Shown here: positions 44,367 through 55,807 of the stretch, piece after piece
Numbering within the stretch: the stretch's first letter is position 1
Layout: each line of letters starts with the position of its first letter
DNA from: Cercospora beticola
Lineage: Eukaryota; Ascomycota; Dothideomycetes; Mycosphaerellales; Mycosphaerellaceae
Length of the DNA stretch: 64,000 nucleotides
Direction of reading: 5' to 3'
NCBI RefSeq assembly: GCF_033473495.1
Contig: NC_088936.1
Location: 558,001 to 622,000, forward strand
Position numbers and translations under genes: made by a program
Notes under the pieces: generated by a model
What the model was told of the DNA's origin: nothing
The model's input: the letters and a program-made list of their open reading frames with translations, nothing else
Database searches by the model: none

Positions 44367-46041
44367 TCACAGCTTCGGCTCATCAGAAATCTCCCCACTC
44401 TCCAACTTCCTCTCAATATCCCTCGTCTTCCCATGCAAGCCCAAAGCATGCGCCAACCCAGCCTCCTGCTTCAGCGTCTCAATCTGCCACCTCCCAAAAC
44501 TATAATTCACGGGACTCTCTCCACCCTTAAAAACACACAAATCATACACCAAACCTCCCAACAGCGCCCCTGTAATCGTCGCTCCCCAAGGACCCCAAAG
44601 CCACCAATGTTGCCTCGCAGCGAAAATGTCAGTTGAGTATCCGACTGTAATCGCCGCCAACCGTGGCCCAAAATCCCGCGCAGGATTGAAACAGCCTCCT
44701 GTGCTGAACGCGAGCGCCATTGATACAGTAGTCGACAAAAGCCCAATAATAAAGGCATGCATACCCGCTCCAGGAGGAGAATTATGACTATCACCCAACG
44801 CCATAATCGCACAACCGAAAACTGCCGTTCCCAGCATTTCTGTGAAAAAAGCTGTAGAATTCGATATCCAGTCTTTCGGTTGCGTGTAAAAAGCTTTACC
44901 CGTGGATTCCGCGATGAGAGCTCCGTCCAGATGCATGATGTCGTCTCTGTAAATCGCAAAAGCTAATATCGCGCCTGTGAAAGCGCCAAGGAGTTGGACG
45001 AGGATGTACACAGGGACTCGCCGCGCTGGGAACCCGCGGAAAATGGTGAGCATTATGGTGAGAGCTGGGTTGAGAAAAGCGCCGGAGCCGCCACCGGCGA
45101 TGTAGATGGCGATCATGACGGCGAAGCCTGTGGTCCAGTAGGTGGATTGCATGTCACCGGTCGCGTTTTCGGATGTTATGATGTTGAGGTTTACGGAGAC
45201 GGCGAGGAAGATGAAGACGGTTGTGCCGAGCCATTCTGCGAGTGGTCGTTGAAGGTGTAGACGGACGAGGGCCCAGTGGTTGAAGGGACGGTCTTTGGGG
45301 TCGAGGTCGGCAGCTATGGCTTCGTTGGCGAGGGTGCCGCGGCGTTGGCCTTTGGAGTCGAAATGAGAGACGGTGCGTTCTTGGATCCAGGGTTGGTAGG
45401 ATTCAGACTTTTCAATGGACTGGGGATCGTCGTCGTCTTCGTCGGTTGGTTGTTCTTTGATCTTCTCCAGGGTACTCGTTTCGGGATCGACTGTCGAAAG
45501 GTCAGCAGGTGCCATCTATTGAACGTCTGCCATACTTACAAGCATCTGGTCTCGGATCGCGAGGATCTCGTTTTCCTTTTTTCGGATTCCGCTTGTGCTC
45601 AGCCGACTCACGTCCTTGTTGCTCAGCTGCGGGAACCTGTGGTGCAGCTTCGGCCTCGCCCTTCTCCGGAGCGGGTAAATTTTGCGGCTGTTGACTCTGC
45701 TTAGGCTTCTTTGCACCCCATCTCACTTTGTGAGGAAAGGTACCCGCGAGCGAGAAGCTCTCATTTCTTGGCTTTTCGGTCTCCATCCACTAAGACTCGT
45801 CCGAACTCATCAGCACATCTCTCAAGATCGAAGCAGCTCTCGCAAAAACCCTTACAGGATTGGCGGAGAAGTAGTCTTCGTCGTAATATGTCCCATGCGG
45901 GTCGTGATGCCCTGACTGCTGGGCAGGCGGACCAGCCAGGCTATAATCTACATCGTGACTGACTGTCGTCCCGCCCGTTCTGGTCGATCTCAAAGTTGAC
46001 GTGCGTCCTTGGGCCGACGGCCGTGAGTGTCGAGTTGACAT
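44367..46041 (-). CDS. Aquaglyceroporin (MIP family) with long N-terminus
   Basis: Three exons: 46041-45856, 45789-45540 and 45490-44367. Intron 1 is 45855-45790 (GTAAGG, branch CTGAT, TCTTAG, 66 nt, phase 0, with an in-frame TAG at its 3' end). Intron 2 is 45539-45491 (GTAAGT, CTGAC, CGACAG, 49 nt). Product 519 aa. The junction NP/WMETEKPRNESFSLAGTFPH reproduces a pattern I recall from N-terminal regions of fungal aquaglyceroporins. The pore domain has six membrane segments and two half-helix motifs, FLNPALT and FNPARD; the first Asn-Pro-Ala and second NPA are intact, with D after R in the second as in glycerol facilitators. Glycerol or water flux at the plasma membrane is expected. A 382-residue start at 45515 is also open but would drop the N-terminal region. 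Confidence 0.85.
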
Positions 46042-47200
46042 CACCTGAGCTGGAGGCAAGGGATGAATGAAGTGAGGAATGTACAACTTACTCCTGTGGC
46101 TGCCACCGCTATATCAATGGCAGCATGGCCGATGGAGCGACGCGCAGCGCGCCACAGTATGATTGAGGAAAACGGTGGAGTGGCGAAAGGTGATGCTGGG
46201 TTATGTCGAACAAGTGGGTCGGTTGAAATGTTTTCGATTGATCCCAGCTACCTCCGTAGACGCTCGAATACTCAGTGCACCGGAGTGAGACATTATTGCT
46301 CCGCTTGTGGTCCGTACGCGTGTCGAAGTCATGCTTGCACACTTCGATCGCAGCACGCTATTCCTCGCCATTAATACCAAACGCGGCTTCGTGGATGTGA
46401 AATTGTAGATGTACGAGGAGCAGAGTACATCGATCCATCGTGGTCACATCGGGCCGAAGATGGAGTGTGCCGGCATCCCGACAAGTTGCAGATAGCAGAA
46501 GGCGCTACAGGGCACCGGCCACTGTTCCTGTCAGCATATCGCGATCTGCAGAGCGTGGATGTAGTCAGCGCTGTGATTGAGAGCACAGGGTGACAGAAGT
46601 ATGACTGCACATGGCCCACAACGCGCACTACCGGTCCGCTCCGTCCGTAGAGTCGATCGTGGTTCATTGCTTCACGGAATTATAGGTGTCCCAGTTTCTG
46701 CCTATTTCCCCGAGGAACACATGATATGACATGAGCGTTCGCATCAATTCCCTCGAGTCATGGCTGGGAACTGGAGAAGCGCATTTGTCACTGACTGAGC
46801 TCGGAGAACGAGTACTCAACTCGCTGGGAAAGTCCACATTCGAGACAAGGCGACGCTGCAGCTCTTGTCTTCCCAACCTGTTGCAACGAGCACAGTCGCG
46901 CAGTCCGAGAGTCATAGTTCGAATCCGTGACCTTGAAAGTCGGGCCCGTTCTGCTGACAGAAATTTAGTTGCACATGGGCAAGTCAACACGGGCTCGAGC
47001 ACTGTGCACCTGCCGAGTGCTATGCGAACCCGCAGTCTGCTCCAGCCACGGTTCCCAGCCGTCTGGTGATAACAGTGCGTCGAGACATCGAATGAGAAAC
47101 CCGCCTCGCGGAATGAATGCTGTCCCATCTCGTGTGCTGTCAAGTGACCATAGTGCGCGACATTCAGTCCAATATCGCGATCGTCGGAGTATCACTCTCT
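46042..47200. other. Intergenic, nothing convincing
   Basis: A minus frame at 46664-47143 (up to 159 codons) has a plausible C-terminal composition but no motif or start in good context. A sequence AGTTCGAATCC at about 46910 resembles a tRNA B-box, yet no cloverleaf can be drawn around it. Confidence 0.4.
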
Positions 47201-48378
47201 TCACATATCGGCCGTCTTGCGTCGGAAGAGGTTGAAGAAGCCTCCACGCTTCTTCTTGGGTGCCGCAGTGTCCATCTCATTGAAAGGCCAACCATTCTTG
47301 GCTGCTTCCTTGTTGAGCCTGGACATCTCATCGAAGTCGACAGGCTCTGCCCACTTGTGGAGGGGGATTTCTCCCAGCTTGGTCGCGTCGGAAGCCTCTG
47401 AGTAGAAGGTCGGCGTGGGCTTATTCGCTCTTCGCGGTGGGTTAGCCCTCGCAGCTGATGACAATTCCCATGGCAGTTGACGATGCGTAGGTTCTGCTGA
47501 TCGAGGGGCGGACGTGAGCAGTGAGGTGGACTGCTTTCTTCGAGGCTCGGGCTGTGCGTGCAATGAGAGCTGAGACCTGGTGTACGTTGCAGGCGGCGGT
47601 GGGTGCTTCGGTTCTCGGAGAGCTGGGAGCTGCGTTGCTGAGGCGACTGCCAAATTGGCGGTTGACTGTGCGGCCGTTGATGTCTCGGTACTCCCACCTT
47701 TTGTCGCCTTCCTCTTCTTGCGCTCGCCAGATCGCACCATTGCGACTTGTCCCGGCTTCGAAGAATCGGCAATCACAACCCGGGCAAGAACAGGACCCCG
47801 CGCTCTTGCTCGCTTCGAAACAGACCTGTGCCTCGCTGGCGATCGAAGGTCCGAGTGACTGACTTGCTGCGGTACGCGAGGCGTCTTCGAACGCATCATT
47901 CTGTGGTAGAGCTCCCGTAGTGCGCGACAGGTATCGACCCGAGACGCATCGGACAGGGCCGTCAATGATTGATAGTCCAATGGCGTCTCTTTCTTGTCCC
48001 TCGCAAGAAAGGCGTTGATGACGGTGACGAGGCCGGTGTTGAGCTTGAGCAAGACCTCAGCGAGAGCCGTGTTCGCTACAACTGCGGGAGTTGTCAGGAT
48101 GACAGCACTCGGATGAGGACCGGAGACTTACCATCGCCGTGAGCGAAGTGCTCGCCGACTGCGGAAATGCTGCGCTGATACTCTCGCCCGATGTCCTCAG
48201 GCCCTCTCCTCAGGCTTGACACCAGCTGCACCTCATCATCCCGGCCCGTCTTGTCCTGCTTCTTCGTCCGACTCTTCTTGCTCCTGCGCAACTCCCGGAA
48301 CCTCTTGAACACGTCCAGCCCGCTCGTGAAGGAAGAGATGATGGAGACCACGCAGCTAGACACGCTCGCGTTTGCCAT
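47201..48378 (-). CDS. Unknown fungal protein, 375 aa
   Basis: Two exons: 48378-48132 and 48081-47201, intron 48131-48082 (GTAAGT, CTGAC branch, CCGCAG, 50 nt). The N-terminal 110 residues are helical with SSCVVSIISSFTSGLDVFKRFRE and, after the splice, VANTALAEVLLKLNTGLVTVINAF; the middle 180 are basic, Ser/Pro/Arg-rich and disordered; the C-terminus has a conserved-looking YSEASDATKLGEIPLHKW segment followed by GWPFNEMDTAAPKKKRGGFFNLFRRK, a basic-hydrophobic tail that could bind membranes (inference). The layout (short helical head, disordered middle) recurs in filamentous fungi as a protein of unknown function. Start ATG is the first in frame after a stop. Confidence 0.75.
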
Positions 48379-49741
48379 ATTGGACTGCTCGGTCAGCCTC
48401 TACCTGTTCGCAAGTGAGAAGTGCTTCAGCAGCCGGTGCGGAGAGCAGTATGTTCCCTCTCAAATCGTGACTGCTCGCACATGTGCTACGCGACAGACAA
48501 GTAAACAATCTAGGCGTGTTTCAGCGATGCGCTGTCTTCTTCCTGTTGACCTACGGCACCCGAGCAGGCAAGCGAGGCAATGAGGTGCATAGATAAGGCA
48601 GACGGCCAGCAGGCCAGCCTTTGCATAGCATGCGAGGATATCAATACGCGAAGCCTCGAACCAGTTCGAACTGCACGAAAGAATGCTCCGAGGCGCCTGG
48701 TCAGTCCAGTCAACACTGAGCTGCTGCAGGTCCAGCGAACAGGAACAGAGCCTGCTGCAGCTGTTGTCCTGCTGCCCGAGTCCATTGGATGAGCGGTGCA
48801 GCTGTCGCGAACCCCTCCTCCACAAACACAACAGCTCACCAAAGAGGAATGGCGCCAATTTCTGCTGACTAAGATTACGCGCGGGTCAAAAGGTCTTCCC
48901 GGAGTCTGGACATGCTCTCCTCTTCTCCGACATGAACAAAGTGAGCGATATCACAGCATCGCCACCAGCGCACTCTCGACGACTGCTAAGTTGCGTCAAA
49001 GTCAGTAGACGTTCCAGCGCTCTACATACCACATCGGGCAGGTGAACTGTCGAGCATTGGCACTGATGAGATGCTACATGGCGACTCCAGCGACCACTAT
49101 GGGTGATGCAAACATGATACAAGAAATATCATAGTAAGCGTCCGATCATCATACTTCGAGCTCTAGCCGGAACTCTTCAGGCACCGCCTACTACTGACAA
49201 CCAGGTCACTTGGCGGACGCTTGTTGTAGCTGCATGATCACGTCGGCTTGCCGAGATTTGCTGTATGCAGGTCCGACTCAACTCTACAGAACAGATACGC
49301 CTCACGACCAAAATACATACAGACAACCTCTCCTGGCAACCTTATACTGGTGCGCCTTTCTCACTTGAGCAGACAACCACAACGGCGACGGACCCTATTA
49401 TCTACAACGTGTATCCGAGGGTCATGGCTAAAACGGAGGCCTGTCCGACACTGACTCAGCTCCTGCACTTCCCCATGCCGATCACTGTGCTTCGACTCAA
49501 GCACCAAAGCAGAATCGCCGACTCGAACTGTGCCGGATCTGCGATGATGTCCAAACTAGACCATCACTGCTGCAAAAGCAGTGCCCAAAAGCGCAACCGC
49601 CCACTGAGATGACCCGGGAGGATCATGAAGCACTACGGCTCATATACAGCCACCCGTTCCCTCTAGTACTGCGTCCTGTCGGAGATTTTGCTTCCCACGT
49701 TTGCTCTATTGCTCGGTGGTACGCTTGTGCGACACACCAAC
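48379..49741. other. Intergenic, nothing recognised
   Basis: Left side is the promoter of the 47.2-48.4 kb gene, right side that of the CFEM receptor. Open frames of 60-130 codons show no motif. No repeat was recognised. Confidence 0.45.
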
Positions 49742-51489
49742 ATGCGGGCTATCTTCGCCTTTCTCGCCTGCCTGGTCTACCCAAGTCTGTTCTCTTCAGT
49801 CGCTGCCAGCGAATACAGTCTGAAACCTCGCCACGATGTCAATCTCACAGCCGCCGCTGCGCTTCCGCAATGCGCTTTGGAATGTGGCAGTAGAATCTCC
49901 ATGGCGTTCAATTGCCCGATCACAGAGCCGTGCTTCTGCGAAACGAGCGGACCTAAGATCGATGCCACGGTAGCATGCCTCAAGGAATCGTGCGATATCC
50001 GAGGTTCTTTAGCCTCGCAAAGATTTCAAGCAGAGACATGCGGGTTCCCATACCGCGACAAGTCGTGGAGGATTGCATTGGTCTCTTACATCCTCTACGG
50101 CATCGCAATGGTGTTCGTGATTGCGAGATTCATCTCCCGCTTTCCGAGACTTTTAGGAGCTGGCTTTGGTGCCGATGACTGGACAGTTGGGGTATGTGTG
50201 GCGCCTATGACAGGCATGACTGTTGTGGCCTACTACGAATACTATTACGGTTCTGGTCGAGATGTTTGGACTGTCCCCGTTGACAATCTAGAACCTTTTG
50301 CGCTGGTGAGTCTTTTCCGCCTGTTCATCCAGAAACAAATCTGACTTCGAAAAGTGGTTCTTCGTTGGCCAGCCGCTATACGTAACGGTCACCTACCTCT
50401 CGAAACTGTCACTCGTGTTTCTATACCTTCGGATCTGGCGCGAGGAATCTATGAGCTCGTTCCGAATCACTTGCTGGATTGTGGCAACTAGCCTTATCAT
50501 GTGTACCATTGGATGTGTCCTCGCATGCATATTTCCTTGTCAGCCAATCAGCTATGCATGGCGACAGGTCTTACCAGGAGTTACTGGAAAATGCTCGAAT
50601 CGCACAGCTGCCGCCTTCGCATTCTCGGGTATCAATATTGCGTACGATGTGATAGTCCTGCTCATCCCTATCCCACGCTTCATCGGGCTCAGCATTCCAT
50701 TGCATAAGAAGATCGGGTAAGTCCTACCTCTAACCCTCAGTCTAGCCTTTCGTAACTACTGACAAATTTCGCTACAGCGTCTGCTCCTGCTTCCTTGTTG
50801 GATTTGCTGTAACAGCTTGCTCAATTATCCGTCTTACACACCTCTTCGCCCTCACCGACTCCCGAAACCCAACATGGGATTTCGCCGAGCCTGGCTTCTG
50901 GTCTCTCATCGAAGTCTACACCTGCATGATCTGCTGCTGCACCCCAGCAATGGCCGGTTTCCTCCACCGTCTCTACAAATACGGTTTCGAAGGCCGCTGG
51001 GAAAGCTTCAAGAGCTCCATGCTCTCCTCTCGCCGCTCCGACTCACAACTCATGTGGCACCCCGAAACTCACGGCAACGATCCTCAACGAAACTGTCAAG
51101 GAGACGACGTCCTCGTCGACGAACGCGGACACGTCGTTCTCGATGAAAACGGACGCGTTATCCGCCGAAGTCGCATCGGCCGTCAAACTCACCAATATTC
51201 TTCTAGCGGACGCATTCCCGACGATATGCTGCACGTCGAGAAAGCTCTGCCGAAGAGCAGTCCAGAGAAAGCTCGCTTCGCGAGTCTTGATGGCACGAGC
51301 TCGATGGATGAATATGAGAAGATTGATGATCGGGAACGGCCGTTGGAGGGAATTGCGAGAATTCCGAGTGATGCGAATATGATGGAGACGGTGTTGCAGC
51401 ATCCTGGTGCTGGGCAGCCGATTGTGAGAATGAGTAGTGAAGAGGAAGAACAGGTGCTGTTTGAGGCGAGGAAGAGTCAGATGCCGTAG
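49742..51489 (+). CDS. CFEM-domain seven-helix receptor (Pth11-like)
   Basis: Three exons: 49742-50305, 50355-50716 and 50778-51489, introns 50306-50354 (GTGAGT...GAAAAG) and 50717-50777 (GTAAGT...TACAG). Product 545 aa. Signal peptide MRAIFAFLACLVYPSLFSSVAAS, then a CFEM domain at about 35-105 with Cys in the family pattern (LPQCALECG, FNCPITEPCFC, VACLKESCDI, ETC). Seven membrane segments follow, from IALVSYILYGIAMVFVIARF to the last one around WSLIEVYTCMICCC, with the Pth11-type WFFVGQPLYVTVTYLSKLSLVFLYLRI after helix 2-3. The C-terminal tail of about 180 residues is long, Ser/Arg/Glu-rich and cytosolic. Pth11-like receptors sense surface or host cues; ligand unknown. Start chosen at the signal peptide, an upstream ATG at 49688 only extends it. 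Confidence 0.87.
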
Positions 51490-51741
51490 GGATGTGGACA
51501 ATGAATGTGTCAGTTATGAGTTTTTCGTTTTGTATGAATGAATTGGACGGGGTGTATGATGCTTGATACCAAATGCTGCAATATGTATCGGGCCGTGTAT
51601 GAAACATTAATGATATCAAGTGAAGTATCATACTGCGTCGACAAACAATGTGCTATGAGCTATGCAAGTAAAGACAGCAATATTACCTTGTCCCATGCGT
51701 TCTATGAGTGTTCATTTGATTGTTGCTTATGCACCTATAGC

Positions 51742-51895
51742 AACGAACGCCTTGGCTTCTTTGGTCTATACCATAGGTCGTCCGTCGATGGCGGACGCTT
51801 GTAGATTTCGTGAGTCTGCTACGTGTGCGGCCGAGGCGTCGTGATGTACTCGCCACAGTGGTAGCAGTTGCCGGAAAGAGCTTCAGGCCATTGTT
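51742..51895 (+). repeat. Structured repeat unit 0
   Basis: 5' arm AACGAACGCCTTGGCTTC and 3' arm ending CAGGCCATTGTT at 51884-51895. Shared TTTGGTCTAT box and TAGGTCG. Inner hairpin GTCCG/CGGAC at 51780-51796. The most diverged unit of array 1. Confidence 0.5.
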
Positions 51896-52253
51896 TTGCC
51901 CTTCTATATCCAGTTCTATTACATCCTGTTTCTTCTTGTCTTTTCTTGTTCGTTATACTGCGAGGAGACTCCTAGAACCATTTGCCAATTGTTTTGGCGA
52001 ACGAGCAGATACCGTGTGGTTTCTTTTTTGGACTACATATCTGAGTCAGCTGTAAGCATTTTGTTGAACAGTTGTCACTTCCAAGAAGTTCCGCGCTCAC
52101 TTGCCACTGACTATACCTTGAGTTACCGCAGGTAGATAATGTTCCATCGCTGCTGACTTTCGATCTTGTTGCTCGCTCCAAGACAGCCCTGGGATCCTTC
52201 AGTCGATCTGGGCCTAAGCAGGTACTATATATGGTCAAGCAAGGCCGCTAATC

Positions 52254-52400
52254 AACGATCGCCCAGGCACATTGGTTTAAGTAATAAGTCTTCAGTCTGA
52301 CTGCCGCTGCTTTCATGATCGAGCGATCTGGCTACCACAGGCTCCAATCGGCCTGAATTTGGCTGCTTCCCGGGACGATCGTTGTGCCTGGGCGATTGTT
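52254..52400 (+). repeat. Structured repeat unit 1 (reference unit)
   Basis: 5' arm AACGATCGCCCAGGCAC (52254-52270) pairs along 17 bp with GTGCCTGGGCGATTGTT (52384-52400), one G-U pair and no mismatch. Inner hairpin CAGT/ACTG at 52293-52303. TTTTGCCCC follows and a run of seven T at 52419-52425. Core length 147 nt. Confidence 0.72.
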
Positions 52401-52514
52401 TTGCCCCTTGCACTATTATTTTTTTGCCACTCACTCGCATGATTTTGGCAAGATGCTTCAGCTGGCCCGAAGCCCGGTCGGCATACATATACAACTGAAC
52501 CACATAATCACACG

Positions 52515-52663
52515 AACGATCGCCCAGGCACTTCGGTCTATGCAATAAGTCGCCAGGGTAACTGTCGCTTGCTTGCATCGTTGGACAGGATGGGTTGGCA
52601 CAGGTTGCAATGGGCCTTTGGTGGCGCCATGCTTGAGGACTCCGTTGTGGCTGGGCGATTGTT
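52515..52663 (+). repeat. Structured repeat unit 2
   Basis: 5' arm 52515-52531, 3' arm 52647-52663 (GTGGCTGGGCGATTGTT), 17 bp with one mismatch and a G-U. ATACATATACAACTGA lies about 40-25 bp upstream. Inner CAG/CTG hairpin (CAGGGTAACTG). Eight T at 52677-52684. Confidence 0.72.
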
Positions 52664-52776
52664 TTGCCCCATTCACTTTTTTTTGGCCGGCACTCGCTCG
52701 TATCATTTTTGCGAGATGCATAGACTGACTTTGGCTATGTCAGCATACATACACAGCTTAACCACACCGTCAAACG

Positions 52777-52928
52777 AACGATCGCTCAGGCACATTGGTC
52801 TATGCAACAAGTCGTCTGCATGGCTGTCGCTTGCAGCGTTTGCTCACGATATTAAGAGGCAGAGGTCACAGTGGGCTCACTGTGAGCCTCTTTGAATGCA
52901 GCGCTCCCATCGTGGCTGGACAATTGTT
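52777..52928 (+). repeat. Structured repeat unit 3
   Basis: 5' arm AACGATCGCTCAGGCAC (52777-52793), 3' arm GTGGCTGGACAATTGTT (52912-52928). Outer pairs hold but two inner positions are C/A mismatches, so this copy may be decaying. TTGGTCTATGCAACAAGTCG box present. Confidence 0.6.
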
Positions 52929-53042
52929 TTGCGCCTTTCACTCGTCTTTTGCCATTATTTCTAGTACTAGTTCTGCAAACGGGATAAGCTCTGTGCTTTC
53001 TCTTGCCAGTAAAGATATACAACTGAGCTGCAGCGCAAAATG

Positions 53043-53189
53043 AACGATCGTCCAGGCACATTGGTCTATGCGATAAGTCGGCAGCTTCGCTGTCGCTTGC
53101 ATACCATCCGATGCATCGCAACGTCCAAAGTCAACGACAGGCTTCGGAGCGTCGCTGCGTCCATTTGTCACCATGGCTGGACGATTGTT
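53043..53189 (+). repeat. Structured repeat unit 4
   Basis: 5' arm AACGATCGTCCAGGCAC (53043-53059) and 3' arm ending GGCTGGACGATTGTT (53189). Compared with unit 1, C to T in the 5' arm is matched by G to A in the 3' arm. Inner hairpin CAGC/GCTG at 53082-53092. Confidence 0.7.
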
Positions 53190-53306
53190 TTGCTGCTTTC
53201 GTTCTTCCCTTTGCTCTTTTGACTCTTGTCATCCCCAGGAGACAGATTGGTCGTAGTCCAGGATCTCCAACCACCCAATATTAAGCATTGAATCTTGCAT
53301 CAGTAC

Positions 53307-53460
53307 GACCGATCATTCAGGCACTTTGGTCTATGCAATAGGTCGTCGTCAAATGGCCGATGCTTGCAGATGAAGTTGATCAAGTTCTTGCACAAGGCGA
53401 ACTGTTTCGCCTGTGATGATAAGATCCTGAGGACTCGTCAATGTGTCTGAGTTGATTGTT
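53307..53460 (+). repeat. Structured repeat unit 5
   Basis: 5' arm GACCGATCATTCAGGCAC (53307-53324), 3' arm GTGTCTGAGTTGATTGTT (53443-53460). GATCG of unit 1 has become GATCA and CGATT in the 3' arm has become TGATT. One-nt bulge. TTGGTCTATGCAATAGGTCG conserved. Confidence 0.65.
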
Positions 53461-53580
53461 TTGCTTCATCTTTCTCACTTTTGATAGATTTTGGTACATG
53501 CGAAAGCGACAGATCGAACACACTTTGTGTCTCTCCTAGTCTCGGTGATACAATATCTATGGCAGTAACGTGCTTCTTCT

Positions 53581-53732
53581 AACGATCGTCTCAGGCACTT
53601 TGGTCTATGCAATAAGTCGTTCGCCATCAGTAGACGCTTGCACGCAATTCTGTGTAGGCTTCGGGACAAGGCGGAATCTTCGCCTTCCCGGCTAATTTGA
53701 CGGGGTCACTCCAAATGTGTGAGAAGACTGTT
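53581..53732 (+). repeat. Structured repeat unit 6
   Basis: 5' arm AACGATCGTCTCAGGCAC (53581-53598), 3' arm AATGTGTGAGAAGACTGTT ending 53732. TCTCA/TGAGA pairs, adjoining positions imperfect. Conserved TTGGTCTATGCAATAAGTCG and GACGCTTGCA. Confidence 0.6.
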
Positions 53733-53739
53733 TTGTCTT

Positions 53740-54089
53740 ATGAGCTCTTTATTTTGCATTTTACATTGTTTCCGTTCACATGTATGTGCGTTTCCAATCG
53801 ATGTGCAACATTGTGACGAAGTTACTAACTCATACACTACACCTCCGCTTGTCAGTGACGCTTCTCGGGCGAAACCTCAAGCACCTTGACCATTGTGATA
53901 GATCATCGACATTTCTTGGAAGCCGACACTTATGACCTTGTTCAGTCTCCAAGGGCTCGGTTGTCGCTTGCCAATATTCCGAGCGTTCCATTCCTCCTGA
54001 TCCCTGACAGTCCTGACACTGTCCATCCGTGTGGATCCATCGAGTGCGAACCACCCTCGAACTCCGAAGCCCTTCATCAAGGCAAAGCG
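53740..54089. other. End of array 1 and 3' flank of secreted-protein gene
   Basis: Unique sequence after unit 6. The frame reading through here is an extension of the shadow of the gene on the opposite strand. Nothing else recognised. Confidence 0.4.
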
Positions 54090-54939
54090 TCATTGATCAG
54101 GATAATACCTCGCAGAAATAATATGCAAGACCTGTCCCACAGCCGCGGTCACACAAGACTGCACAGCAGCCCCAGGTCTGAGACTAAACTCACTAGACCA
54201 CAAAATCGCTTCTGGTCCGGAATTCCCAATCCTCTTACCGCCGATCTGAAACCAGCTGTCTTTAGGGGCAACAAGGTAGTCGTCTGTAGCGGGAGGATCG
54301 GGACCGCCTCGCACATTCGTATTCAGTTCCATCGACCCTGCCCTCTGGCCATTGTTATTAAAGCCCGCAGCACATTGTGTGACAGGTTCCCTCTTCTTCG
54401 CAGCACTGATCACCCACTCCCGTACCTGATTTCTTTTGACACAAAAGATGTCTGTGGCTTCGTCGCCAAACTGATTGAATCCGCTACGCTCGATGCATTT
54501 GGAGTCTGGAGGACAGTTGCCATCGATTTCTTGTGTGCGCGCTTGGTCGTTGCTTGCGGCGCAAATCACGGTGTAGGCTGTGTCGGAGCCGCTCTGACCC
54601 ACACGGTGGCAGAAGGCTGTGCGGGCTTTTCGTTAGTCGAGTGTGCATCGCTACGATGCTGATCGGATGGTATATAACAGGGGTGAAAGGGGGTTCTCCC
54701 ATGCCTGAGTCTAATCTCCAGGTTGCGTCCCGGAGTCGATTCGTTATGCCACGGCACACATTGATGCTGTAGATGCCAGCGGCCTTGCGCTTTCGCAGAC
54801 TGTCGTGTATTGTGGCGTCCGTTCCATTACTTGGGTCAATCCCTTGATCATCTGCGACAACGAGGTCGGCGGGAAGGGCAATTGCCTGAGCTGAGAACAG
54901 GAGAGCAAAACTAGCGAGAAAAAATATGAGCGACTTCAT
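54090..54939 (-). CDS. Secreted Cys-containing protein between the repeat arrays
   Basis: ATG 54939 opens a signal peptide, MKSLIFFLASFALLFSAQA, then ALPADLVVADD and a dibasic LRKRK segment, and AGIYSINVC. The second exon (from about 54627 to 54090) encodes HRVGQSGSDTAYTVICAASND, NCPPDSKCIERSGF, DEATDIFC and further, ending SARYYPDQ; it contains eight or so Cys. The intron is placed roughly between 54760 and 54627 with a CTAAC branch and a GCACAG or AAAAG acceptor, but the donor (GTGGCA or another) is uncertain. Roughly 230 aa. No family recognised; a candidate secreted effector or killer-like protein by general features only. It lies between two repeat arrays, on the strand opposite to their 5'-3' direction. 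Confidence 0.55.
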
Positions 54940-55807
54940 TTTGCTGCACGCTGTAGTGCTGGTATCTGACCTGCTTCTTCCAAGTGCAGTGTTCGCCCAA
55001 GTACTTATACTCCACCGTGTATCAAAACAGCATCGCGAGTCCTATCCGTCACGTCGCAAGCAATACGATGTCAGCGAGGGAGTAGGAAAAATATTGAAGT
55101 CTGTTTCTCGTAAGTCTTACTCTTGCAAAGCACGGCACATCGTCGTTCCGGACTTGTGTATGTAGTCGAAGCAGTTGTGCACGTACAGTCCGTACCGACC
55201 CGAGGAGTGTGCTTAGCGGAACTTCGCATGACAATCATCGCATTCTGTACGACACATCCCATATCTGATTCTGAAACTTTATACATCAGCTGTGTATACG
55301 GATGCCCATCTATTCATACCGTCCTTTGCCTCCTAACCTTTGCATCGAAGATGAGATGAGTACGACGGCTCAACGATTATTTTGCCTCCTCCAGTCGAAC
55401 ATGCGTCACATTGCGAGAGTATCTTTTGCGAATGGGTACTCATCTGTGCGGCGCGGTGTCTCTTGGCAGCGCAGCGCTTACGTTCGATGGAGAAAGCCCT
55501 GGATATTTGAGTTCGGCGCTAAATACGTACATACTAGATACGGAAGTAGCTCTTCCCGATTACCTTAGAGGGAAGCAGGAATCTAGTGTAAACACATTGG
55601 GCACTCCTGCGATCTTACACATATTCTCTCGAACGAGCTTACTGCCAATAGCTTCCTTAGCTCGCAAGGCTAACACAATGCAAACCAGGCCGTGCAGTCA
55701 GAAATGCACGTTATACGGTCCATATCTCGATGAGACTTCCGTCTCCGTATCTTCGGCTTCCCTCCTGACCGTGAAAATACATATACAGCCTCCAAAGCGC
55801 AGCTTTC
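54940..55807. other. Intergenic, promoter and decayed repeat material
   Basis: Contains one isolated 3'-arm-like block (GGCTCAACGATTATTTTGCC at 55368-55387) without a matching 5' arm, probably a decayed unit. A plus frame at 55411-55821 is open but has no motif. Confidence 0.45.

Noticed and set aside
44367..45515. 382-aa aquaporin with start at 45515
   Set aside because: The start would lie within an intron that has perfect signals; using it loses a conserved N-terminal region and two upstream exons in the right frames.
46860..46940. Possible tRNA because of the AGTTCGAATCC B-box match
   Set aside because: No acceptor or D-arm can be drawn around it and the T-stem does not pair.
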